Of a stretch of 64,000 nucleotides of DNA, positions 12,526 to 22,197 are shown in pieces. A model generated the notes under the pieces. It was not told the DNA's origin. It worked only from the letters and a program-made list of their open reading frames with translations, and searched no databases. Origin of the DNA: Pyricularia pennisetigena (taxonomy: Eukaryota > Ascomycota > Sordariomycetes > Magnaporthales > Pyriculariaceae). The stretch is taken from the NCBI RefSeq assembly GCF_004337985.1, contig NC_043741.1:939920-1003919 (forward strand), in the 5' to 3' direction. Both the position numbers and the translations under genes were made by a program. The number at the start of each line of letters is the position of its first letter. The stretch's first letter is position 1.

Positions 12526-12756
12526 TTATCCTCTTCTGCTGCACCTTGGTAGGACCGAGTATGCTCCTGCTCCCATCCAGCATGGCCTGATGCGTATCAG
12601 GCTTTGCCAGGCTGTTTGGGGGCTACTGCGCACTGCGAGTTTGCCAATATCGGTAGCATCTGGAATTTCGGCTGCCTTGGTTCCTTTGACTGCATTGGTT
12701 TCTTGGGCTGCATTGGCTACTTGGAATGCCTTCAGCTTCTCCTTCTTTTTGGGCAT
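12526..12756 (-). pseudogene. possible relic of a secreted-protein paralogue
   Basis: A 76-aa minus-strand open frame without a signal peptide contains PDATDIGKLAVR. This parallels LDATQVGKIEAR in the intact secreted protein downstream. At the DNA level GATGCTACC, then three changed bases, then a shifted near-match around TTGGCAAA are shared. The upstream part is a short Ala/Asn/Lys-rich quasi-repeat. Position between two related secreted-protein genes on the same strand supports a truncated copy. The similarity is short, and chance cannot be ruled out. Confidence 0.3.
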
Positions 12757-12884
12757 ACAAATCCTCGGCTTTACCCCTTATATTTTCTCATAATGAGGTC
12801 GGCAAAACTTAATTTTGCCGTTCTTAATTACTCGAATCAATGATTCATCACCCAACAAAAGTTCATGGCTAGGATCGTCAAGTT

Positions 12885-13325
12885 TCAACGTTGCTGCGTC
12901 GTCCGCTTCTCGACTTTGGCAATGCCAGTATCTGCGAACTTGCCGTACGTCTCGAAGGCCTTCTCATCCCTTTCCGTCCTGGCTCGCCGCGTAGCTTCGC
13001 ACGAATCCCACTTGTTCGCATGGACGTGGCCAGCGGCGAGGCAGTGTATGTGATCTGGGTACAGGTCGGCTTTGTAACCCTGGCATGCCACAAAGGGATG
13101 TTGCGTCTGTACTCCTCTGGCTAAAGCGAAGCAGTGCTCTCCAGTGTCTTTGTCGATCCATTTTTCGATCTTCTGATCCTTCTGCAATGGTGGCACCCTG
13201 GGGTCTCTAGGGTCGTAGCAGACCACAACCTGTCCGCTCGCTTCGATTTTGCGAAAGCTGCATGGGGCCGCAGCGGCACCGAGTGCAAGTAACGCGAAAA
13301 TGAGTGGGGCTTTTGAGTGCTTCAT
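12885..13325 (-). CDS. small cysteine-containing secreted protein (family member 2)
   Basis: A single exon of 146 aa. Residues 1-20 are a signal peptide (MKHSKAPLIFALLALGAAAA). The mature protein of about 126 aa has six cysteines (PCSF, VVVC, HCFA, ACQG, HCLA, SCEA), an even number suited to three disulfides, and a His-rich central stretch (YPDHIHCLAAGHVHANKW). The C-terminus is charged and probably helical. KIEASGQVVV..DPRDPRVPPLQKD near the mature N-terminus resembles the protein encoded at 11161-11895. It has the size and Cys content of fungal effector candidates, but I recognise no named family. Function not assigned. Confidence 0.7.
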   Translation of the reverse strand: MKHSKAPLIFALLALGAAAAPCSFRKIEASGQVVVCYDPRDPRVPPLQKDQKIEKWIDKDTGEHCFALARGVQTQHPFVACQGYKADLYPDHIHCLAAGHVHANKWDSCEATRRARTERDEKAFETYGKFADTGIAKVEKRTTQQR

Positions 13326-14232
13326 TTTGACGGTGAAGTCCTACACCCTGATTTAAGCCAGATGCTCAAGGTAGCCTCTATTCTCAAGGTATTGACCCAA
13401 AGTTTACGGTTGTGTAGAAATCAGCCCGCCTTATATACCTCGAAATGGATAATTATTTACGAGCGCTAATAAGTTTAACCATAACTGTAGATATGTTATT
13501 AATAAAAGAGAAAAAAAAAAGAAATTACCAAAATTAGAAGCAAAAGAAGCTGCAGGCTTCCCTGTAGTTTCTCGGATGACACCTTATCGCCTATATACGA
13601 AGGCTAGACATGGCACGCGTGGTGGAGGATAAAGGATAGCAGTGTTAATTATAAACTTGATATCGCATTACCAAGCACTTACTCTTGGCTCCCTTGTCGA
13701 GTTCCTAGCAGGATTCTGCTACCTGCACAATCCCTTCTAGCCTCGAATGCCCGGGATACGACAAACTTTTAGGACAGCGTGTAGGGACTAAGAAATAGAG
13801 CTTGCAAGCGTTGTTGGTTATGAGCAACGGGCTGGGCATTGGATAATATATCGTGGATCTTTGCACGTTGCCAATTGACACATGATAGTATATTTTTCGC
13901 CCCTGATAAGCTGCAGAAATTGGATATATTTGCTGTGTAAAAGTATATTTTAGATGCCTATGTGCTTATTGGAAGCTACAAATAACGAAACTAAAGTTGT
14001 TGTTGGAATGAGGTTGGCGAGGTTTGAAGCGGCTCAAATCTCAAGCGGCGCGGGGATCCACAACCTCTGCCGAGAGTGGGGCCGACCGGTACGGCGCGTT
14101 CACATTGACAATTTTTACCAGCTCGTCCGTGTCGGTCCGGGACACAGATCATCCAAACACATCCGCCGCACACCCGCATATCCACCGTCCCAGCAAAACC
14201 CGACAGTTCAGTGCGCCCGCGGCCATAAAGAC
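13326..14232. other. intergenic spacer between secreted-protein gene and ATP10
   Basis: AT-rich DNA holding the divergent promoters of the secreted-protein gene (minus) and ATP10 (plus). An open frame continues upstream of the ATP10 start to 13954, but the part before 14233 has no targeting-peptide character and is probably leader sequence. Confidence 0.5.
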
Positions 14233-15392
14233 ATGATCACCAGAATAGCGGCCAGGTCCGGCTCAAGGACCCTCGCCTGCTCGAGATGCCGACGACGCAC
14301 AATAAGCCTCTCAGCGCCGTTGCTCCAACAGCAAAAGCCGCAACCGCAACGAAAACAGCCAACATCACCGCCGCCCGCAGCGTCACCGTCCTCTTTGAGA
14401 AATGGCGAGCAGCAACCAGAGGTCCTGCTCGAGAAGCCGAGCTTCGTCAGAGCACTCACCGAGGACCAGAAGCCGCCAGAGGCCAGCCCGTTTGGGGACG
14501 CGCCGAGGTCGTACGGCAAGCAATCTGACGAGACATTCAAGCCGCGGCCGCTGGCCCGCCCGATCGGCATGAAGGACCCGCCAATGCCGGGCGACAACTC
14601 CGGGCTGGATTTTCGGACGATCCAGCAGCGGAGGGACGATTTTGTCAACTACGAGAAGCACCTCATCAGGCGGAAACAGATGTACGGGCGTGTCTACCTG
14701 TCGTTGTACTTTTTCCTTTGCGCAATGATATCATGCAGCAGACTAGCTGACATTGTTTTTCCTCACTTCCCTCACGCAGGATCGATCAATACGTACGCCC
14801 CTACTTCCGCGACTGGAGCAACATGCAGTGGCACAAGGGCAAGTCCTTCGTGGCGCCCCCTCGCCTCTTCAAGGCCGAGCACGCCCTCTACTTCCCCAAC
14901 TTTTACGGCAAGACGCTGTCCAAAGCCGACCCGATCCCCCGCGACACGACGACGACGCTGGCCGGCAAGGCGTCGGTCGTGTCCATCTTCAGCAGCCAGT
15001 GGGCCGAGAGCCAGGCCAACTCGTTCATCGGCGTCAAGGAGAACCCGGAGCTGCACCAGGTCCTCAAGGCGAACCCCGGGCCGGCGCAGCTGGTCAGGAT
15101 CAACGTCGAGGATCAGCTGCTCAAGCAGTGGGTGCTGAGCCTGTTTGAGGGCAACCTGAGGAGGCAGGTCGGCAAGGAGAACTGGGAGCGCTACTTTCTC
15201 GTCAACAAAGCCATCCCCATGGATATCAGGGAGTCCATAGGTGTCTTGAACGCCCGTGTGGGTTACACCTACCTCGTCGACAGCAGCTGGCGTATCCGCT
15301 GGGCAGGTAGCGGGTACAGCGAGGAGGATGAACGCAAGAGCTTGGTCAAGGGGTTGCAACGCTTGCTGAAGGAGATGAACGCCGGGGCTTGA
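14233..15392 (+). CDS. mitochondrial ATP synthase assembly factor ATP10
   Basis: Exons 14233-14681 and 14780-15392 (98-nt intron) encode about 353 aa. The start MITRIAARSGSRTLACSRCR begins an Arg/Ser-rich mitochondrial presequence, followed by a Gln/Pro-rich linker. The splice joins RRKQM to IDQYVRPYFRDWSNM. The conserved core then runs FYGKTL, GKASVVSIFSSQWAE, FEGNLR and RYFLVNKAIPMDIRESIGVLNARVGY in short stretches, ending VDSSWRIRWAGSG. This is the thioredoxin-like core of the ATP10 family. ATP10 is an inner-membrane chaperone needed to incorporate subunit 6 into the Fo sector. An in-frame upstream extension to 13954 is open, but I prefer 14233 because the presequence begins there. Confidence 0.92.
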
Positions 15393-15630
15393 TCCGGGAG
15401 ACCGAGACTTGCTGCTGCCAACCATGGAAGCGTCCCCTGTCATATCATCCTGTGTAATATGTAATTTAAACATCTGTATGATAAGCATGCCCGCCTTCTC
15501 ATCTGACGGGAAGACCTATCCAATTTGAAGATACCCGCCCGGCACAGGGTACTGTCTGTTTATACAAGGGGCCTCGAAAATCAAGATAATAGTCGCCCGC
15601 AACGCCATCCCAAAGCTAACGCCGATGCTT

Positions 15631-15673
<43 letters not shown>

Positions 15674-15770
15674 GTTGCAAAGACATTGTGTCCCACATCA
15701 TTTCCATCCTCCATCACATCAAAAAGCGGCTCTATGCACGGGCAACTCTGGTATCCTCAGACCCGCGCGC
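15393..15770. repeat. convergent 3' spacer with A37 homopolymer
   Basis: The spacer between ATP10 (+) and GOS1 (-) carries an uninterrupted run of 37 A at 15633-15669. Read on the minus strand this is a T37 tract about 100 bases downstream of the GOS1 stop. Nothing else is seen. Confidence 0.7.
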
Positions 15771-16577
15771 TCATAGGAAAAACCAAAAGACGAAAAAGCA
15801 AACGGCAATAAAGCTCCCCATGATGATCCCATCCCTCCTTTTCTTTGCTGATATCCTCCCGATCAACATGTTGATGCCCGGCACCTGACTCGCCGCCAGG
15901 GTGATGCGCCGGTTGATGTTTGCCAGCGTCTCTCTCTGCGCATTGAAGTTGTCGTTGACGGCGTATGCTTGGCTCAGGACGCTGTCGGCCATGTTGTGGC
16001 TGTTGTCGATGCGCGACCTCTCGGCCAGCATGTACTCGGCCTCGGCCTGCTCTGGATTGCTGGCGCGGTAGGCGTCAATGTCGTTGCGGACGTTCGACAA
16101 GAGGTTCACCCGGTCGCGAGCCTCCTGGATGCGCGACCGCAACCGTGGCAGTTCACGACGGTGCTCGGCTAGCTTGTCTCGGAGGAGCCCGAGGTTGTTC
16201 TGCTTCAGGGCCGACGCCGTGAGAGCCGAGTCCGAATCGAGGAGCCGGGTGAGCTGGGCTATGACATTTTCTCGCTGTAGACGACGTCCCGGCATGTCAG
16301 ATACGATTTGAGCTGGAAGATAGAAAAGTTCATGGTGTTCTTGATGAGTTGCTAGAGATGGTTACCGTGTCCAACCCCGACAAAAGCGGCATCATACCTT
16401 GTCTAATATCTCCCGCAGCTTAGCCTCTGTTTCCCTTTCTTGCTCTGTCGGCTTGGCCGGTATGTTGGTTGATGTCGCGATTTGAGAATATGTATGGAAC
16501 AAAGTCTCGGTTTGAGTTTCCAAAGACCGAGCCTGCTGTCGCAATTGTGCCCAGCCTCCAGCTCCTGACGACGCCAT
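15771..16577 (-). CDS. Golgi SNARE GOS1 (GOS28/GOSR1 family)
   Basis: Exons 16577-16398 and 16274-15771 encode about 227 aa. The join gives ILDKRENVIAQL, using acceptor CTACAG with a CTGAC branch point just upstream. A closer-looking acceptor at TTCCAG gives a wrong frame. The N-terminus has WAQLRQQARSLETQTE. The SNARE motif is in ERSRIDNSHNMADSVLSQAY and NINRRI, followed by ISAKKRRDGIIMG and a C-terminal membrane anchor FIAVCFFVFWFFL with no residues after it. It is a Qb-SNARE for ER-Golgi and intra-Golgi vesicle fusion. Length matches the family (about 220-230 aa). Confidence 0.92.
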
Positions 16578-17070
16578 CTCTGCTATCGGATTAGGTCTTG
16601 GTGATCAAAGAGTCTACGGGAACCAGTCCTCGAATTGATTTGTAAATCACAAAGTACGTGATGGTGTATTGAATTTTACAAAGCCAAGGGTGTCTTGAAT
16701 CGCACTGGTGATAATTAGGATGTCATGAGATTGACGGACAAGGTTGACATTGTTCCTCTAACCAAGCTCCGACCAGTTCATCAGCTGCTAGGCATCGTCA
16801 ATGTCCACTTGACATCAACGCAACGCTACCGATGATACAGGGGTTCTCCACAGTGCTAGTTTATCACGCACAGTCACCCCACTTTCAGCCCGCATTTTAC
16901 AAATCCCACCCTCACGTGACAGAACATTTTGAGGGTTGAGCGAGGAATTTGATCTCCAATTGTGTGCCATCAATCGACCGTTCTTTTTTCTCAGTCCAGC
17001 CCCGACGACGACATTTCAGTACCGACATTTTCTTTCGCCCCCGATCCGACGATACTAACCCATACCGAAA
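16578..17070. promoter_or_regulatory. divergent promoter region of GOS1 and RPL35
   Basis: The 493 bp separate the two start codons on opposite strands. A palindromic CACGTG (E-box type) lies near 16914, about 155 bases upstream of the RPL35 ATG. Pyrimidine-rich DNA precedes that ATG. No coding features. Confidence 0.45.
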
Positions 17071-18104
17071 ATGGTACGTTTCTCGACGGAATATGTGTTC
17101 CTGCTGCCGTTGCTACTGCTGCTGCACGGATGCCCACGTTCAAATGCCCGAAAAGATGGATGGATTGCACCGATGTTGGCGTTTTTTGGTGGGCGAGACG
17201 CACGACCAGGACGAAGCCCTATGAGTTTACGACGACAAATACCAGCACTCCGTCTGCGCAGCAACCAACGACTGTGGCTTTCGATTCAACAAATGGCGTG
17301 ATGGATGGATTTGGCATGGGCACTCGGCAGCAGCAGGAGCAATTCAAAAAGTCGAGAATCAGGACCCAAAGCTGACTTGTTGCCGGGAAAATAGTCCACC
17401 AGCAAAGTCAAGGCCGGTGCCCTCTGGGGCAAGGATAAGGATGAGCTCCTCAAGCAGCTCAACGAGCTCAAGACGGAGCTGAACCAACTCCGCATCCAGA
17501 AGATTGCTTCGTCCGGCACCAAGCTCACCAAGATGTACGCGTTTTCAACCCCGCCTCCAACCTGTCGCGCACAAGCACCACACCACAGCGTGATGATGCG
17601 CCTTTGATCTTGTGCCATGCCCCTCCATATCCTTGAGCATCTCAATACTTGTCAGCATGAGATGGCAATCTCTGTCTCGATATCCCCTATGTTCAGGAAC
17701 CCCGTCTCAAATCCACAAGTCCAGCTACGCTCTCAAAATAGTTAGGAATGAGCTGTGTGCTAACCTGTCATATCTGTATTAGCCACGACATCCGCAAGTC
17801 GATCGCCCGTGTCCTCACCGTCATCAATCTGAAGCAAAGGCAGCAGCTCCGCTTGTTCTACAAGAACAAGAAGTACCTGCCCCTGGACCTGAGGGCGAAG
17901 CAGACCCGTGCCATCCGCCGCCGCCTTTCAAAGGAGGATGCCTCGAGGGTCCTCGAGAAGACCAAGAAGCGCCAGCAACACTTCTCCCAGAGGAACTACT
18001 TCGTGAAGGTGAGTCGTGGCCCGCACTTGGTGCTCCCCTGATGCACACCTCACCTTGAAGTCCTCAATGCTGACAAATATTTGTACCTTTCCTAGGCCGA
18101 GTAA
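17071..18104 (+). CDS. 60S ribosomal protein L35 (uL29)
   Basis: Four exons: 17071-17073 (the ATG alone), 17395-17534, 17783-18008 and 18096-18104 (Ala-Glu-stop). Together they encode 125 aa. The product begins [20 protein letters not shown], continues [57 protein letters not shown] and ends YFVKAE. These are hallmarks of uL29, which sits at the peptide exit tunnel of the large subunit. Length agrees with the family (120-125 aa). The first intron (17074-17394) is long and directly follows the start codon. Introns begin GTACGT, GTACGC and GTGAGT. Confidence 0.95.
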
Positions 18105-19246
18105 ACGCGGTCGTTCGGTGGTTGTAATTTCGTCAATTCTGGGCAAAGGGAAAGGGCAAGGGGGAGGAGTTGCGTTCTGTTTTCTTACCATTGGGTTTGG
18201 GTTTTCTCTCTTCTCTGTCTCTTTCGTCGGGGCGGCGCAAAACAAAAAGAAGCACAAGATGATTCCAAAACGCAGCATCACAGCAACGTCTTTTTTTATT
18301 TTTTTCTCACGATGGCTCCGCAATGGGCGAATGGCATATCCCCAGCTGGGAACTCTGTTTTACTCACAAGGGAAAGGGTTTAACGGTGTTTTTCACGAGG
18401 ATGAAAAGAAGGATCTCGTAATGATTTCCCTTTGATAGCCATCTTGATGACGGGAGAGGAATCAAATCAGGGTCGGGCCGGATCAGACATATCCTGCCTG
18501 GCCTGAAGAAAAATACCAATGATGAACAAAGACCAACATGCCCGTTTCCTAATTGAATCGTTTCCTGTGTGTTTTGGCCCATCAAATGTGGCTTACTGTA
18601 GTCCTTGTATGCTGACCCCTGACGTGGATCTTGAGAAGCCAGCCAAAGTCATCGGGACAATGGTGACGAATCTGGGCCTACTTTGACCGTGAGTTCGCAA
18701 CTGGCTGCCACGCATAGGTACAATNNGCCTTTCTTTTCTGTCTCTCGCTTTTTTCTCCATATTTAACCATACCCAACACGCAACAGCCCAGTATGCCTCA
18801 ATTCAGGTTCCTTGGCAACAATGACAAGTCGAGGGAGTCCACCCATCCTTCTCAAGCTCATCAAGACTCTTAAACACCGTAAACTCCGATACCTCTCGTG
18901 GTCCCGAAACGGACAAACAAATAAGAGAGCAAAAAGATATTTTTCTGTCCCTCCCAGGTCGTGAATTCATTTCAAACATAAGATAAAAAAAATCAGCACA
19001 AAAGCCAAAACAGGGACAAGAACAAAACTCTTGTCTAAAGCCGCCGAAACGCCGACGCTGAAAAGGCTTTTGTAATCCGTCCAAAGACCGGTGAACCTGC
19101 TTCCTAAGTAAACCCTGGATCTGAAGAAAAAAAAAAGTTATTAGGAAAGACGCCAGAGGTTTATTAATCGGGATTTCGCTTCGCCTCCCCCTGCTGTGGG
19201 CCGAGGCAGAGGCATTAAGTCTTGATTTTCTGGCAGCTGCTGGGGT

Positions 19247-19277
<31 letters not shown>

Positions 19278-19492
19278 CTAATGCTTTGAAATACTTTCCT
19301 CTTTAGTCAACGCTAATCCCCATCGAGTTCGTAGGTTGTCTGTCCATTACCGGATTGTGTCGGCAAGGGACTCGTAGGCGCCTCAATCGTATTGGTTCGT
19401 AAATCAAAAGTGAGAAGGACAACCAATGTAACAATGACAAGCTGCCAACCCAGGCCAGGTTGAGTCCTGAACTCTGGGGTCTTGGGTGGGGT
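18105..19492. other. convergent 3' spacer with T30 tract and 2-nt gap
   Basis: Non-coding DNA between RPL35 (+) and the zinc-finger gene (-). It holds an N pair at 18725-18726 and T30 at 19248-19277. A 26-codon open frame starts at about 18793 (MPQFRFLGNN) and follows a TATTTAACC stretch, but is too short to call. Confidence 0.5.
19248..19277. repeat. T30 homopolymer
   Basis: An uninterrupted run of 30 T in the 3' flank of the zinc-finger gene. It is one of more than a dozen long A/T tracts in the window. Confidence 0.9.
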
Positions 19493-22197
19493 TTATAGCT
19501 GCGGCTCCGGCTCCTCAGACTGCGGCGGGCTGTCGCTGGTCTGACTGACGCTGGCCTGGCGGGCCGCCCTCTTAGCATGGGTTTTGAGATGTCTTCGCAG
19601 CTGATCCTGGCGGTGGAAAGTCTTCTTGCACTCTGGAAACTCGCAGTGGAAGGACCCCTCGGCGGCGTGCGTCCTGCGATGCTTGGCCAGGTTTGATGAC
19701 TCGCTGAACGTTCGATCACAAAGGTTACATTTGAGAGGCCTTTCTTTGGTGTGGACACGCATGTGCATGGCTGTTATACAGAAGAGAATCGATATTAGCT
19801 TCAAGTCGCCTTCAGCGGCGAGGTTAGTTGTGTTCTTACTTCTTGCGCTTTGCTGCCGGAAACTCTTGTTGCATCCCGGAAAGTTGCACTTGAGAGGTTT
19901 CTCCTTTTTGTGAATGAGGATATGCTGCTCAAGAGCCTGCTTTGCTGAAAACATATCCGGGCAATAGGGGCAAGAAAATGGACGGTCTGCAAGACAATAG
20001 CAAGTTAGGTTGCGACAAGTCAGCAAGACAAAACCTCGCTACTAGACGAGCTGAAGAATGTAGAGCTTACCACCGGTATGAGTCTGTAAATGCCGCTCGA
20101 TCTTGCTCTTTTGAGGAAAGCCTCTTTTTTCGGCCTTGGATTGCCTCTTGCAGCCCATCCAGCGACATATGTACTCGTTTTCTTCTTTCTGGATGCACGT
20201 GAGATGATCCTCGATGACGTGTCGGTTGAGCTGTGAAGCGTCTTCAAAGATGTGTCCGCATTGGATCCCCATGTCGTTAAGCCAGAGACAGGTGTGCGGG
20301 TGAGCAGGTTGCTCCGCGACCGGATCCGTGATCTGGTTCCCATCCTTGGGTGAGGATATGCTTTGATCGGTAAGCGGCGGCGTCAGTGTCATTACATTAG
20401 CCTGGAGAGTCTGAGTGGTTGTGATCGGCGAAGAACCATGCGCAGGAATGGCTTCTGGCAGATTCTGAAATTGCATGTATTGCGCCACGTTCGAGGGGCT
20501 TGTGGGTGAATACTGTTGAAGCTGAGATGGATCTTGCGAGTGAGGGATGAGTGGTGTTGTATTTCCTTGGAGATATTGGGATAGAATCGTGTTGTGACAG
20601 GTATGCATATGTGAAATGAGTTGCTCCGCGCTAGCGTAGCCCTGCCCGTGACAGGACTTCATCGAATCGGGGATGTTAGCTAAGCCTGGGAACAGGTCGT
20701 CGAAGAATGGCTGTGACAATGTTGTATCTGTGATGCCGGGATTGTGAAGTTGCGGATGTTCCGTCACACAGCTGAATGGGCAGAATACGAAGTTACCCGG
20801 TTGATCGACGATACAGGAACCCTGACATGATGGCTTTTGCGGATCTCTGTGGTATTCAAGGATGTGTTGGAAGACATGACTGGGTTGGGCTGTTGCATGG
20901 CGTTGATGTGTTTCGAGGTTGAGAAAGTCGATATTCTGAAGCGATGAAACCGTTGCTGCTGCAATCACTGTGGTTTTCAATGTTAGCTCAAGTACCGAGA
21001 CTCTTTTATGGATGTAAGAGGGCGCTTGAACTCCTGAAGATGATCGCCTTGACACAGCCAGTTTGTCCTTTTGAAGGTTACAAGTTCTAACCTACCGTTA
21101 TCTGGCGCCTGTGATGAGCTATGCCGCGATTGGCTTTGTTGTATTCGTAGAAGTTCTCCTTCATAGGCTTGTCTGTAAGTCTCTGAAAAATGCTGTTGTT
21201 CTTGGAGTCGTTGAAGATCCTGTTGCCGAGTCTGTTGGTCCTGAAGCCGCTTCTGTTCGCGCCGTTGTTGTTGTTGTTGCTGCTGCTGCTGCTGCTGAAG
21301 TTGCTGTTGATGAATCTGTGCATGCTGAGACTGCTGTCCGTAGGCTTGGCTGCCATAGTATGCATAGCCAGGTGAAGTTTGCTGCTGCATTTGCTGGGGG
21401 TAACCTTGGTACTGCGGTTGATAGGCCTGATTAGGCAGCTGGGATACCTGATCATGCCCTCGCGTTACATAGCATAGTGCAAGGGCAGCTTGAGCCTCAT
21501 CACAGGTGAGTGCCTCGCTGCAGTCTGGAGCGGAGCAGTGATCCTGCTGGGCGCAGTTCATGTCGTCGCAATGGCCATCCATGCCGCAGGCTTCAAGATC
21601 GCAGGTCTCAGTGAGGTCACAATCTAGCCCATCGCACTCGTCGTTCATGCTGCATTTATCTGCTCGATCGCACTGGTCGCCAAGCTCACACGGACTGCTG
21701 CACATGGATGGTTGCATCATTCCCATGGTTGAGATTGAACTCCCACGGCGGCTTGCAGTCAGGGCTGGCGACATGTGAGTCTGTGAGCGAGGCGTCGTTA
21801 TGGAGGATGAGCCAGTAGTGTAGGTGGATGGTCCGGCGCTCATGCCAGCATTCTGCTGGTACTGTGGTTGATGGGACCCCGGGGCCATCGATCCCAGGTC
21901 GTTGAAGTCGAACTGAATCGAGTCGTCAAAGTCCCATGGCATGGGATCAGCTGTGGGCGACTGCATGCTAGCCGCGGTACTGAAGGCGCCCTGATTTGCC
22001 GGCGTCGTTTGTTTTTGCATCTCTTCAGTCATCCACATGAGGTGGTTCATGCCAACATCGTCCGTGGGTCCCATGAAGCTATGGACGGAGAGATTGCTGT
22101 CGTTTCTCCTATGAGACATATCGGTGTTCGATCCAAACATGAAGCCTGATTCTGGAGCGCCCGGCGCACCATTGGCGCCAGCTCCATTCCCGTTCAT
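19493..22197 (-). CDS. C2H2 zinc-finger transcription factor, Zap1/ZafA-like, with cysteine-repeat domain
   Basis: Four exons (22197-21096, 20967-20071, 19986-19840, 19770-19493) encode about 807 aa. Residues 1-165 are low-complexity with an acidic patch (MPWDFDDSIQFDFNDLG). Residues 166-242 carry 14 Cys, most at alternating C-x5-C-x4 spacing. A Gln-rich coiled region follows (about 265-345). Cys/His pairs lie at 414-490. Six C2H2 fingers lie between about 594 and 785. The two first are degenerate (TCLWLNDMGIQCGHIF, ICRWMGCKRQ), and the last four are classical with linkers such as TKERPLKC and the finger CDRTFSESSNLAKHRRTH. The SESSNLxKH finger and clustered C-terminal fingers resemble zinc-homeostasis regulators Zap1/ZafA. 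That identity is inferred, but nuclear DNA binding is well supported. Intron 3 is 69 nt with no in-frame stop. Confidence 0.82.
21263..21297 (-). repeat. CAA/CAG repeat encoding polyglutamine
   Basis: A trinucleotide repeat, CAG/CAA on the coding strand, encodes an uninterrupted stretch of about 11-12 Gln in the zinc-finger protein (about residues 301-311). The Gln-rich flanks are interrupted by Leu, His and Arg. Length variation between strains is expected. Confidence 0.85.

Noticed and set aside
12317..12793. 158-codon plus-strand hydrophobic frame
   Set aside because: Opposite the probable relic. The hydrophobicity comes from T-rich DNA, and no membrane-protein family is recognised.
18793..18873. 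26-codon frame MPQFRFLGNN after a TATA-like stretch
   Set aside because: It is too short and has no similarity or splice partners.
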